The notes: generated by a model from the letters alone, not told the origin. A stretch of 64,000 nucleotides of DNA from Lachnospiraceae bacterium (GCA_022845955.1 AP025576.1:2666001-2730000), one strand, 5' to 3'. Counted from the first letter of the stretch, positions 16,784-23,905 are shown. Made by a program: numbers and translations.

Positions 16784-16813
16784 AGGTAGACAAAATAACC
16801 TTTTTGTCTACCT
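16784..16813 (+). repeat. Recombinase-core-like site, left copy
   Basis: AGGTAGACAAAA and TTTTGTCTACCT are perfect 12-bp inverted arms around a 6-bp spacer TAACCT. The inner 20 bp recur exactly, in the opposite orientation, at 30,656-30,675 beside the tyrosine recombinase gene. Two inverted arms with a 6-bp asymmetric spacer is the layout of a tyrosine-recombinase crossover site. It could also act as a weak terminator. Confidence 0.7.
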
Positions 16814-16922
16814 ATTTTAACATTATCTAACAGTATATGCAACACATTATTGCACAATATAGTATTTTTACGTAAAACTATTTAAAAACATAAGGGAAAA
16901 TGCCTTTGCGTGGGTTTGTGTG

Positions 16923-17193
16923 CCGTCCGACAGAAGCCATTCCCGAAGAGTGACGGGCGTGCAGAAGGCTTTCAAGCAGGGGGCAGAACCCATCGGCCTA
17001 TCACCCCAGGGGATGCGCTCCTATTTGTGTGAGAATCTTGTGGTGGGAAGCTGCCAATAGTACAGCTTACCACCACAAGATTCTCACACAAATAGGAGCG
17101 CATCCCCTGGGGTGATAGGCCGATGGGTTCTGCCCCCTGCTTGAAAGCCTTCTGCACGCCCGTCACTCTTCGGGAATGGCTTCTGTCGGACGG
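16923..17193. repeat. Giant hairpin, copy 1 (131-bp arms)
   Basis: Left arm 16923-17053 and right arm 17063-17193 are complementary along 131 bp with a single mismatch near the tip; the loop is 9 nt. It is homologous to the hairpin at 23,230-23,501. Flanks GTTTGTGT (left) and GGAG-TTTGTTTT-like (right) are shared by both copies, giving a polarity on the plus strand. No credible ORF. Candidate roles are a structured RNA, a single-strand origin or a foldback element. Confidence 0.9.
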
Positions 17194-17312
17194 GGGGGAG
17201 CTTTGTTTTATTCGCCAAAAGAAATTTGAATATGTACATATTATGCTGATTTTAGATTCTATATTAAAACCATTATGAAGCTATTTATTGCCTTTACACC
17301 TATCCACCCCCA

Positions 17313-17369
17313 AGTTGTACTAAGCATTTTGGGAACGGACTCATCCATTCCCAAAATACAAGTACAACT
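17313..17369. repeat. Hairpin downstream of the Xre gene
   Basis: AGTTGTACT and ATTTTGGGAA pair with TTCCCAAAAT and AGTACAACT, an interrupted stem of about 20 bp. With the next hairpin (17,372) it fills the gap between the giant hairpin and the minus-strand Xre gene. Confidence 0.6.
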
Positions 17370-17371
17370 AA

Positions 17372-17407
17372 TCCCCCTCCCTACATGACACAAGTGAGGG
17401 AGGGGGA
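17372..17407. repeat. Polypyrimidine/polypurine hairpin
   Basis: TCCCCCTCCCT pairs perfectly with AGGGAGGGGGA around a 14-nt loop. It lacks a T-run, so it is not a classical terminator, although it sits 19 bp after the stop of the Xre gene. Confidence 0.55.
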
Positions 17408-17425
17408 ATCTACGTTATGGCTATC

Positions 17426-17635
17426 CTATTTGCTTTCGTCGTCGATATACTCACAGATATCTTCTATTTTACAGTCCAATAGCTTGCATAAACGGCTTAA
17501 TATTTCCGTTCTCACAATTTTATTGTGGCGTAATCGAGCGAGCATAGACTGACTAATCCCGTAAGTATGGATCAATTTATATTGTGATATGCCTTTTTCT
17601 TCCATGGTTTTCCAAAGTTTATCAAATACAATCAT
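17426..17635 (-). CDS. Xre-family helix-turn-helix regulator (69 aa)
   Basis: A compact Cro/CI-type DNA-binding protein: the HTH covers about residues 15-60 (ISQYKLIHTYGISQSMLARLRHNK), followed by the LCKLLDCKIEDICEYI helix typical of small YozG/Cro-like repressors. It is transcribed away from the 158-residue gene at 17,783. The 147-bp shared gap contains an 11-bp inverted repeat that is a natural operator. It is a candidate repressor of ICE functions. Confidence 0.85.
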   Translation of the reverse strand: MIVFDKLWKTMEEKGISQYKLIHTYGISQSMLARLRHNKIVRTEILSRLCKLLDCKIEDICEYIDDESK

Positions 17636-17697
17636 GCTTATATTATCCCTCTTCCTTTATATAATTTACATTATGGCATTTAAAATATATCTTATAA

Positions 17698-17733
17698 ATT
17701 GTCTATATTCTGTAGGTGTCAAATATAGACAAT
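17698..17733. promoter_or_regulatory. Inverted repeat in divergent promoter region
   Basis: ATTGTCTATAT and ATATAGACAAT, perfect 11-bp arms separated by 14 bp, lie between the divergent Xre gene and the gene at 17,783. A probable operator for the Xre protein. Confidence 0.6.
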
Positions 17734-17782
17734 ATTGTTCGAAAGATATATAGTATTAGTAAAATAGTAAGAGGTGATACTT

Positions 17783-18259
17783 ATGTTATCAGAATGCATA
17801 AAATTTCTTTATTGCGATGTACTACAAAATTCATTGCTAAATGATAAGGATTATATGGAGCAAATTCATCGAGAAAACATTGCTGCATCTAATTGTTATA
17901 AATTGGCGCCCAAAAAGTACCATCAATTATTGGATCGATGGTCAGTATGTTTCAATGAAAAGGCATCTAAATTTGAAGAGTTATCATATCAATTTGCTTA
18001 TAGCCAGACGGACTCAAGTAAAAAAAACTGGGAGTCAATAAGAGAAAGGATAAAATCTATTCAGGAATATAGACTTCTTATAGAAAAAGAGGAAAACGAA
18101 TATATTATTTGCAAGGAACGTATGCCTTCATATATTCAGCAGCTGGAACACTGGCGTAAGGAATATTCCGAATGTGAAGAAATCTGGGGGAGAATATCAT
18201 ATGAATATGGTTTAAAACACTATATTACCTTATTAAAGGAATTAGGAATAAACATCTGA
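17783..18259 (+). CDS. Unknown coiled-coil protein (158 aa)
   Basis: A mainly helical, charged protein beginning MLSECIKFLYCDVLQNSLLN, with several short coiled-coil stretches (RIKSIQEYRLLIEKEENEYI; IQQLEHWRKEYSECEEIW). No signal peptide or membrane segment. ATG 17783 follows AGAGGTG; the in-frame GTG at 17774 lies inside that site. It is one of three plus-strand genes in a mostly minus-strand block and is divergent from the Xre repressor that probably controls it. Function unknown. Confidence 0.7.
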   Translation: MLSECIKFLYCDVLQNSLLNDKDYMEQIHRENIAASNCYKLAPKKYHQLLDRWSVCFNEKASKFEELSYQFAYSQTDSSKKNWESIRERIKSIQEYRLLIEKEENEYIICKERMPSYIQQLEHWRKEYSECEEIWGRISYEYGLKHYITLLKELGINI

Positions 18260-18266
18260 AGGTGGA

Positions 18267-18314
18267 ATAAATAAAAAGGGATGCTGCATTCAAGCAGCAT
18301 CCCTTTTTATTTAT
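18267..18314. terminator. Bidirectional terminator
   Basis: AAAAAGGGATGCTGC pairs with GCAGCATCCCTTTTT around ATTCAA, with A-rich and T-rich sides extending the stem. It serves both the gene at 17,783 and the convergent lipoprotein gene, whose stop codon overlaps it. Confidence 0.88.
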
Positions 18315-19132
18315 TCTACCGTGATTTCCGGTTCCACTCCTATGCATTGGGAGGGATCGGTACTACATACTGTACATGAAGTATATGGAGATTCTGGATT
18401 GCATTTATCAGAACAAATGCAACTCGCGAAATTATCACCTGGCTCTGGCTCATCAAGTAATTCAATAGTGACTGGCAATTTAACTTCATTACCGCCAAGA
18501 TCAGTTATAACAATTTCATTTCTATAGGTTCCCGCCTTATAATCTTCTGATAAAAAGTTAATTGTCAGGTAATCATTAAAGATATCACTGTCTGTATTGG
18601 TAAATGATAAGGTACAACTTGTAGCATCTTCATATTCAATCTGAAAATCTGTTATTTGAATTTTAGCAGCATCAAGCGTATAGGAATCTTTGGGAGTATT
18701 ATCGGAATTTCTTAAATAGAACTGATAACTACCGATATAGCTTTTTACAACAGGATCAATAGTATCTTTAACAGTATAAGGTAATTCCAAAGTTTCGTTT
18801 GTTACTGTATTTTTAAATTGTATTTTACCCTCTGAAGGAATATCTATTACTATATCTTGTTCCACTCTTGTACTAAGATAATACATTTCTATGTTATTAT
18901 AATCCGCTTCGTTTTTTACAGATATATATTTCGTAATATCTGAAGAAATAGGTTCACCACATTCAATTGTTAATAAATCATTTATTAATTTCATGGAAGT
19001 TCCTTCATGTGTTTCATCAGCTGTTTTAGAAGCTTCAGATTCAAGAATTGTGGTCTGATTTTTTTCTCCACATCCAGCAAATGTAGATATAGCAAGTACA
19101 GTCATTAAAAATGATAAAATAATCTTCTTCAT
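18311..19132 (-). CDS. Lipoprotein with cysteine-rich C-terminus
   Basis: A 273-residue predicted surface lipoprotein: signal peptide MKKIILSFLMTVLAISTFAG with lipobox FAGC, so Cys21 would be lipidated. A beta-rich ectodomain follows, and a C-terminal patch with six Cys (ASCICSDKCNPESPYTSCTVC) could form disulphides or bind metal. ATG follows AGGAGG. The leader just upstream contains GC-repeat copy 3 and palindrome copy 3. ICE lipoproteins often serve in entry exclusion or host contact, but no specific family was recognised. A remnant of a second copy of its 5' end lies at 19,362-19,394. Confidence 0.8.
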   Translation of the reverse strand: MKKIILSFLMTVLAISTFAGCGEKNQTTILESEASKTADETHEGTSMKLINDLLTIECGEPISSDITKYISVKNEADYNNIEMYYLSTRVEQDIVIDIPSEGKIQFKNTVTNETLELPYTVKDTIDPVVKSYIGSYQFYLRNSDNTPKDSYTLDAAKIQITDFQIEYEDATSCTLSFTNTDSDIFNDYLTINFLSEDYKAGTYRNEIVITDLGGNEVKLPVTIELLDEPEPGDNFASCICSDKCNPESPYTSCTVCSTDPSQCIGVEPEITVE

Positions 19133-19151
19133 ACATCCTCCTTATTTACGG

Positions 19152-19222
19152 TACCGGACGCTATCCGGACGACCCGCCGCCCCATGGGACCCGTCGCTCC
19201 GGATACCGGCAAGCCGGCCGCT
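19152..19222 (-). repeat. 71-bp GC-rich structured repeat, copy 3
   Basis: Minus orientation, in the leader of the lipoprotein gene; the ribosome site begins about 10 nt after its end. Palindrome copy 3 lies 49 bp on its upstream side. Confidence 0.85.
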
Positions 19223-19271
19223 GTTTGAACCAAGAAACATTGAACAAGAAAAAAGTGGGTTTCGTTCCGTC

Positions 19272-19290
19272 AAGTGAACTCAGTTCACCT
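19272..19290. repeat. 19-bp palindrome, copy 3
   Basis: AAGTGAACTCAGTTCACCT, part of the composite palindrome plus GC-repeat unit ahead of the lipoprotein gene. Confidence 0.85.
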
Positions 19291-19361
19291 TATCTTCTAA
19301 TAATCCCTTTTATTTGTCAAGGGGTTTATAACGTTATTTCAATTACAGTTATCGAATGGAT

Positions 19362-19394
19362 TTAAGAATAAAATGATAAAATAATCATCTTCAT
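19362..19394 (-). pseudogene. Duplicated 5' remnant of the lipoprotein gene
   Basis: The minus strand reads MKMIILSFYS then stop, and the DNA around it matches the first bases and leader of the lipoprotein gene. The leader continues into GC-repeat copy 4. It appears to be the residue of a tandem duplication of leader plus gene start, with the rest deleted. Confidence 0.65.
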
Positions 19395-19412
19395 ACTCCC
19401 GTTTATTTACGG

Positions 19413-19483
19413 TACCGGACGCTATCCGGACGACCCACCGCCCCATGGGACCCGTCGCTCCGGATGCCGGCAAGCCGGCCGCT
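19413..19483 (-). repeat. 71-bp GC-rich structured repeat, copy 4
   Basis: Minus orientation, nearly identical to copy 3, followed on its upstream side by palindrome copy 4 at 48 bp. Part of the duplicated leader. Confidence 0.85.
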
Positions 19484-19531
19484 GTTTAAGCCAAAAACAT
19501 TGAACAAGAAAAAAGGGGGGATCATTGCGTC

Positions 19532-19550
19532 AAGTGAACTCAGTTCACCT
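19532..19550. repeat. 19-bp palindrome, copy 4
   Basis: AAGTGAACTCAGTTCACCT, located 24 bp downstream of the stop of the Xre-like gene and 0.3 kb from the parB-like gene. Confidence 0.85.
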
Positions 19551-19574
19551 CAACTTTTTGACCAGCGCCATTTT

Positions 19575-19802
19575 TTAATCACATTCTGCGAATAATTTTG
19601 ATATCGGAATCGAATAAATAGAGGACAGATTGTCTAATACCTGAAATGTAACATAGGTCATAGTTGATTTACTGAAGTTTTCCATGCGATAATAATTGCT
19701 CGGTACCATTCCTAGCAATTGAGCAACTTTATAGCCGGAATAGCCATGCTCTCTTCTTAATCGCCTGACATTTGACTTATAATTATATTCAGCTTTGGTC
19801 AT
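19575..19802 (-). CDS. Xre-like helix-turn-helix protein after parB (75 aa)
   Basis: An HTH protein with VRRLRREHGYSGYKVAQLLG then MVPSNYYRMENFSKS, the Cro/CI pattern. It is the last gene of the parA-parB operon, 42 bp after parB. The start is uncertain: ATG 19802 gives the usual N-terminus but the nearest AGGAGG is 34 bases upstream with a hairpin between; a TTG at 19823 is closer. It could regulate operator O2 and/or the 19-bp palindromes; this is inference from position. Confidence 0.8.
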   Translation of the reverse strand: MTKAEYNYKSNVRRLRREHGYSGYKVAQLLGMVPSNYYRMENFSKSTMTYVTFQVLDNLSSIYSIPISKLFAECD

Positions 19803-19813
19803 AACTGATATGG

Positions 19814-19833
19814 CCAGGCGCAAGAACGCCTGG
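19814..19833 (-). promoter_or_regulatory. Hairpin between ribosome site and start codon
   Basis: CCAGGCG pairs with CGCCTGG (extended by one base) between AGGAGG and ATG 19802. Folding would bring the distant ribosome site near the start codon, so translation may depend on this structure. Confidence 0.45.
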
Positions 19834-19844
19834 CTAATCCTCCT

Positions 19845-21332
19845 TTATGATGTGATTTTATTGGTTAATGTCTTTATGTATTGGTCGATATCATTTTTTG
19901 ACATATAAGGTGTAGGAAGATACACCGAGTATTTTTTTAACGCTTCATTGAACTTTGAAAGGCTTGTCAGCGCGTTTTCGTACGCTGTTTTCAATTCTGT
20001 GTCTGCTTTAATGATATCGATATCAGTTTTAGACTTTGCTTTGTCCTCTTTAAGTTTCTGCAATTCACTTGAGATTGTAGAAACATTTTTTTCTTTCTCC
20101 TGAAGCTGAGTGTCAGCATTTTGAAGTTTTTCCTTTAGCAGTTTTTCTTTCTGTTGGTAAGAGGTTTTTAAAGAGTTTATCTTATCTTCCCATTCCTTCT
20201 CTAACTCGGCACGTCCGGATTCTTTGGCTTCATTGATAAGTTGTTCTCTTAATTTTGCTTCTTTCTCAGATTGTTCTTCTCTCAGGCGGTCGATTTCTTC
20301 GCTGATTTTTGATTTTGTCTCATCATATTCGGTCTTTAATTTTAAGAGTTCCAGTTTCTGAGAAGTAAGGCTGTTGGTTTTTTCCTTGATTATTTCTTGT
20401 AGGGATTCTTTTTCGGCCTGTAGGGCTTCTTTCTCAGCTTGTAATTTTTTTGCTTCATCGGCTTTCAATTTTACTCCTGATTCCAGCATGTTTACAATGA
20501 TATGCTGTACTTCTTCCGATAACCCATGAAAACTGTCAGCTTCGGTAAGCGTAATGTCATTTTTGCGGAATGCTTCTTGAAGTTCAGGGATTAGCGTTTC
20601 GACATTTTTATATTTAATAACTTGGCGGGGGCTAATCCCCATTTTATCGGCAATCGTTTCGTTGACTTTGATTTTATCCTTTCTTTTACGGCGACGATTA
20701 ATACTATCATAAAGCTGTGCAAGCCGTGTAACTTCATACTGCTTGTAAGCCTGATTTTCCGGATCAGATTCAGAGCGAACCTCATTGTTTGTTATAAGGA
20801 TTCGTATTTCAGACATAAGAATTTCTTCCGGTAGTGAATCCAATTCTTCAGCTGTTTCTCCAGAGATTTCATAGTTAATTGAATCGTTTAGTTTTTCTTT
20901 GATTGTACAGGGATAGCCCTTTTCATAGGGCATGACATTATCTTTGTAGTAAATATAATCGGGGTCGGCTTCATCCCCTTCCCAATCTTTGAATTTTGAA
21001 ATTAGATTATCTATAGCAAGTGCACGGCGATGGCCTGTTTCAATTATATATTCATCTTGTTGAGACGAATATATAACTGCTAAAGGCTGTTGAAGGCCAA
21101 ATCTCAAAATGCTATCCATTAAAGAGGGAATATTTGTCATAGGAGCCTTATTTTTAGGATTCACTTTGATTTTATGGCGGGGAATCAATTTTGTTTCAAG
21201 ATTCCATGCATTGTTTTCCTTTTGAACTAAGGTACTGGCTACAGATAAATTAATATCTGTAGCATTAGCTTCTGTTTGTGTAACTTTAGGGGTTGTAGTT
21301 TTTTTTGCGAAATCAAATTTTGCTTTAGCCAT
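19845..21332 (-). CDS. ParB-like partition protein
   Basis: A 495-residue protein. Residues about 45-125 form the ParB/Srx N-terminal domain with IPSLMDSILRFGLQQPLAVI and the arginine-rich box ETGHRRALAID. About 195-290 hold the KorB/HTH region (NETIADKMGISPRQVIKYKNV) that reads parS DNA. About 295-430 are a long coiled coil (LQAEKEALQAEKESLQEIIK). It lies 23 bp after parA. Unlike chromosomal ParB it has a long coiled coil in place of a compact dimer domain. It should bind a centromere on the ICE; the 19-bp palindromes are candidates. ATG has AAAGGAG. Confidence 0.87.
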   Translation of the reverse strand: MAKAKFDFAKKTTTPKVTQTEANATDINLSVASTLVQKENNAWNLETKLIPRHKIKVNPKNKAPMTNIPSLMDSILRFGLQQPLAVIYSSQQDEYIIETGHRRALAIDNLISKFKDWEGDEADPDYIYYKDNVMPYEKGYPCTIKEKLNDSINYEISGETAEELDSLPEEILMSEIRILITNNEVRSESDPENQAYKQYEVTRLAQLYDSINRRRKRKDKIKVNETIADKMGISPRQVIKYKNVETLIPELQEAFRKNDITLTEADSFHGLSEEVQHIIVNMLESGVKLKADEAKKLQAEKEALQAEKESLQEIIKEKTNSLTSQKLELLKLKTEYDETKSKISEEIDRLREEQSEKEAKLREQLINEAKESGRAELEKEWEDKINSLKTSYQQKEKLLKEKLQNADTQLQEKEKNVSTISSELQKLKEDKAKSKTDIDIIKADTELKTAYENALTSLSKFNEALKKYSVYLPTPYMSKNDIDQYIKTLTNKITS

Positions 21333-21355
21333 GTAATTTTCTCCTTTGTTCTGAT

Positions 21356-22207
21356 TTATTCAGTTATACAATTTATTAATTCTTGCTGTGCATCATCATC
21401 CAGAATATGTAATTCGATTATTAACTTAGAATAATCAATTACGCTGGATGTGTTAGGACAATACGATAATATTGGAACACACATACTTGATATTTCTTTC
21501 ACCTTCACATCCTTGGAAATAGATGTGTTTAACATATATTCACCTAATTGTGAGTGATATTTATTGTTGAAAATTTTGAAGGAGTTTGTATTGCGTTCCG
21601 AGCGTGTGAGAAAGGCTCCCCCAAATGTCATATCAAGTCCATACTGTTCTTTTGTTTTTTGTATTAAGCGTATTGTTTCTCTTAAGCCTTTCAATGAGAA
21701 ATCACTGTCTTCAACAGGTGTTAAAACCAGATCGGAGCAGTAAAGGCTATTTGTGGTAAGTGCATCAATTGTAGGTGCACTATCAATAAGGATATAGTCG
21801 TAATCGTCTTTTACCGTTGCAAGTGCTTTTTTTAGGATAATATTAATATTACCCATTTTATTGTCTTGATGCAGAATAGAGAGAGTATTTGCATGACGCG
21901 GGCTGGACGGTATGATTTTAATATTTTCGATGATAGTATCATGGATGCAACTTTCTACATCTTCTTTGATGGCATATCGTCCTATGAACAAATCGGAAAT
22001 GTTTTTTACCGGGGATGTTGCGATACCATCGATAACATCGTCAGAATCTTCTATGAAAGCACCCAACATCATAGTTAGATTACTTTGTGGATCTAAATCC
22101 ACTACTAATACACGCTTATCTAAATAGGCTAATAGCTGGCTGATAAAGCCTACAGATACCGACTTCCCTACACCGCCCTTATTGTTTTGAACTGAAATTA
22201 TTTTCAT
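21356..22207 (-). CDS. ParA-family partition ATPase
   Basis: A 283-residue Walker-type ATPase with the deviant Walker A motif NNKGGVGKSVS (residues about 8-18), the A' motif VVDLDPQSNLT and the Walker B region YILIDSAPT. Such proteins position plasmid or chromosome DNA together with ParB. It heads a three-gene minus-strand operon (parA, parB, Xre) controlled by operator-promoter O2. Its presence suggests that the excised ICE is replicated and actively partitioned. ATG has AAGGAG upstream. Confidence 0.93.
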   Translation of the reverse strand: MKIISVQNNKGGVGKSVSVGFISQLLAYLDKRVLVVDLDPQSNLTMMLGAFIEDSDDVIDGIATSPVKNISDLFIGRYAIKEDVESCIHDTIIENIKIIPSSPRHANTLSILHQDNKMGNINIILKKALATVKDDYDYILIDSAPTIDALTTNSLYCSDLVLTPVEDSDFSLKGLRETIRLIQKTKEQYGLDMTFGGAFLTRSERNTNSFKIFNNKYHSQLGEYMLNTSISKDVKVKEISSMCVPILSYCPNTSSVIDYSKLIIELHILDDDAQQELINCITE

Positions 22208-22292
22208 ATTTTTTTCTCCTTAGTATTATCTTTTTTTATTATATCTTTAGTAGAGATATAATTCAATTAAAATACATTAAATATTGTAACTG

Positions 22293-22311
22293 TGGTGAAT
22301 TGAGATCACCT
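22293..22311. repeat. 19-bp palindrome, degenerate copy 5
   Basis: TGGTGAATTGAGATCACCT differs from consensus at a few positions but keeps the dyad GGTGA/TCACC. It lies in the parA leader, downstream of the O2 promoter. Confidence 0.5.
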
Positions 22312-22354
22312 TAAACCTCCTTTTTTGAAATAATGTATTTAACTCTTTATATAT

Positions 22355-22402
22355 ATTATAGATCAAAAGTCTCAAAATGTCCACACTTATTTTGAGACTT
22401 TT
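22355..22402 (-). promoter_or_regulatory. Operator-promoter O2 for parA-parB
   Basis: Perfect 13-bp inverted repeat AAAAGTCTCAAAA (22365-22377) and TTTTGAGACTTTT (22390-22402) with a 12-bp spacer. On the minus strand TATAAT follows (22360-22355) after the same 7-bp gap as in O1. Read on the same strand, the O1 and O2 spacers differ at only two positions. Confidence 0.75.
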
Positions 22403-22420
22403 GAGACTTTTTTCGAGTTG

Positions 22421-22439
22421 AAGTGAACTCAGTTCACTT
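22421..22439. repeat. 19-bp palindrome, copy 6
   Basis: AAGTGAACTCAGTTCACTT, perfect apart from the central base, between O2 and the toxin-antitoxin promoter. Confidence 0.85.
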
Positions 22440-22480
22440 GATGGAACTTTTTAGGGCTAGTACATTTATTCATAAAATTA

Positions 22481-22509
22481 TTGACATGTGGGATATATTC
22501 CACTATAAT
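22481..22509 (+). promoter_or_regulatory. Consensus promoter of the toxin-antitoxin pair
   Basis: TTGACA (22481-22486), 17-bp spacer, TATAAT (22504-22509): a full consensus sigma-A promoter. The spacer contains the imperfect dyad GTGGGATATATTCCAC, a probable site for autorepression by the antitoxin. Confidence 0.85.
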
Positions 22510-22538
22510 GGTATTAAGATAAGAAACGAGGGCAACCA

Positions 22539-22895
22539 ATGAAAGATTTTGAAATTATTTCATATACTAAAGATGATGGCTCCGTTCCTGTTATGGAGTT
22601 TATTAAATCACAGCCAAACAAAATGCAAGCAAAAATCTTAATTGAAATAGAATTGCTTGAAGAATACGGAAATGAGATGGAGGGAAAATATACAAAACAT
22701 TTAGGCGATGGCATTTTTGAGTTACGTGTCAAATTCGCATCAGATATAACAAGGATTTTATATTTCTTCCATATTGGTAAAAAGATTATACTTACAAATG
22801 GTTTTGTTAAGAAAACTCAAAAAACTCCCAAAAAGGAAATTGAACTTGCAAAAAAATACCGTTTCGATTATTTGTTAAAGGAGGAAAATAAATGA
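22539..22895 (+). CDS. RelE/HigB-type toxin (phage Gp49-like family)
   Basis: A 118-residue basic protein starting MKDFEIISYTKDDGSVPVME, with KHLGDGIFELRVKFASDITR and YFFHIGKKIILTNGFVKKTQ, the fold signature of the Gp49-like/HigB toxins, which act as ribosome-dependent mRNA interferases. It comes before its antitoxin, the HigBA order, and overlaps it by 4 bp (ATGA). It probably stabilises the ICE by post-segregational killing. Confidence 0.9.
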   Translation: MKDFEIISYTKDDGSVPVMEFIKSQPNKMQAKILIEIELLEEYGNEMEGKYTKHLGDGIFELRVKFASDITRILYFFHIGKKIILTNGFVKKTQKTPKKEIELAKKYRFDYLLKEENK

Positions 22896-23185
22896 ACTTA
22901 CAAGAAATGAAAAGTGAAATTCTTGAAAATGCAGAAGTACAGGCAGAGTATGAAAAACTTAAACCGGAATACGATGTCGTAAGAGCGGTTTTAGAAGCAC
23001 GAAAGAAAAATCACCTCACACAGCAACAATTAGCGGATAGAACAGGTATTAACAGAGCTGATATCAGTAAACTTGAAAATGGTAGCACAAATCCATCCAT
23101 AGCGCTTTTACAAAGAATTGCTGAGGGTATGGATATGCAACTGAAGCTTGAATTTGTACCCAAACATAAAATGATTTCAAAATAA
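22892..23185 (+). CDS. HigA-type antitoxin, Xre family
   Basis: A 97-residue protein with an N-terminal helical part that may contact the toxin (1-40) and a Cro/CI HTH (about 45-90: LTQQQLADRTGINRADISKLENGSTNPS). It overlaps the toxin stop by 4 bp, so the two are translationally coupled. It should neutralise the toxin and repress the promoter at 22,481. Confidence 0.9.
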   Translation: MNLQEMKSEILENAEVQAEYEKLKPEYDVVRAVLEARKKNHLTQQQLADRTGINRADISKLENGSTNPSIALLQRIAEGMDMQLKLEFVPKHKMISK

Positions 23186-23229
23186 CTCAATAAGAACAGA
23201 ATAATAAAATTTTAAGTAGTGTTTGTGTT

Positions 23230-23501
23230 ACGTCCACCAGAAATTATTCCTGCAATGAGACTGGCGTGCGGAAGGTTTTAAGCAGTGAGCGGCACCCATC
23301 GGCCTATCGCCCCTGAGGAAGCGCGTCCATTTGTCTGAGCATCTTGTGGTAGGGGTAAGCTGTATTATTAACAGCTTCCTACCACAAGATGCTCAGACAA
23401 ATGGACGCGCTTCCTCAGGGGCGATAGGCCGATGGGTGCCGCTCACTGCTTAAAACCTTCCGCACGCCAGTCTCATTGCAGGAATAATTTCTGGTGGACG
23501 T
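23230..23501. repeat. Giant hairpin, copy 2 (131-134-bp arms)
   Basis: Left arm 23230-23363, 7-nt loop, right arm 23371-23501. Complementarity is complete except for one small indel/mismatch cluster near the tip. It is homologous to copy 1 at 16,923 with roughly a quarter of positions changed by eye, nearly all changed together in both arms. Same flanks and polarity as copy 1. Confidence 0.9.
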
Positions 23502-23521
23502 GGAGAGTTGTTTTCTTTTTC

Positions 23522-23540
23522 AGATGAATTGAGTTCGCTT
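23522..23540. repeat. 19-bp palindrome, degenerate copy 7
   Basis: AGATGAATTGAGTTCGCTT, 47 bp upstream of GC-repeat copy 5, completing the same composite unit as copies 2, 3 and 4. Confidence 0.65.
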
Positions 23541-23587
23541 GACGGGAACAAACCCACTTTCTTCTTGTTCAATGTTTTGGCTTAAAC

Positions 23588-23658
23588 AGCGGCCGGCTTG
23601 CCGGCATCCGGAGCGACGGTTCCCATGGGGCGGCGGGTCGTCCGGATAGCGTCCGGTA
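23588..23658 (+). repeat. 71-bp GC-rich structured repeat, copy 5
   Basis: Plus orientation. Unlike the other copies it is not followed closely by a gene; the next 500 bp are non-coding and end at the convergent relaxase gene. Confidence 0.85.
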
Positions 23659-23743
23659 CCGATAGAGTGGTGGAAGAGCATAAAAAATTATTTTTCTTTA
23701 AAGCTTGAATTTTCCGGTTATATCCGCCTAAAAGGCAGGAATA

Positions 23744-23905
23744 GGGTGGTGTGCCACCGCATAACAAATTACTGGCAAAGCCAGTAATAAAGGAATTTAT
23801 GAAGTGGTGCATTTCATGTTGACAGGATTGACAAGTGGTGCGTTTTGTCTGTTTTTAGTCTCAGATGTGGCATGAATATAGCCTTTTATGTGGTGCATAT
23901 TTGCG
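23744..23905. other. GTGGTGC-repeat region, candidate oriT
   Basis: Four near-copies of a GTGGTG(C/T) motif (about 23,745, 23,804, 23,836 and 23,890) plus a GTGGC variant lie around the perfect hairpin TTACTGGC-AAA-GCCAGTAA (23,769-23,787). The region is non-coding and near the relaxase gene. Repeats plus a short hairpin resemble relaxosome assembly sites. No nic-site consensus for this relaxase group can be verified here. Confidence 0.35.

Noticed and set aside
16972..17166. Minus-strand open frame within the giant hairpin
   Set aside because: It lies wholly in the self-complementary arms, has no ribosome site, and no equivalent is kept in the second hairpin.
23744..23905. CRISPR-like array from repeated GTGGTGC motifs
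   Set aside because: The repeats are about 7 bp, spacing is uneven and no cas gene is present.
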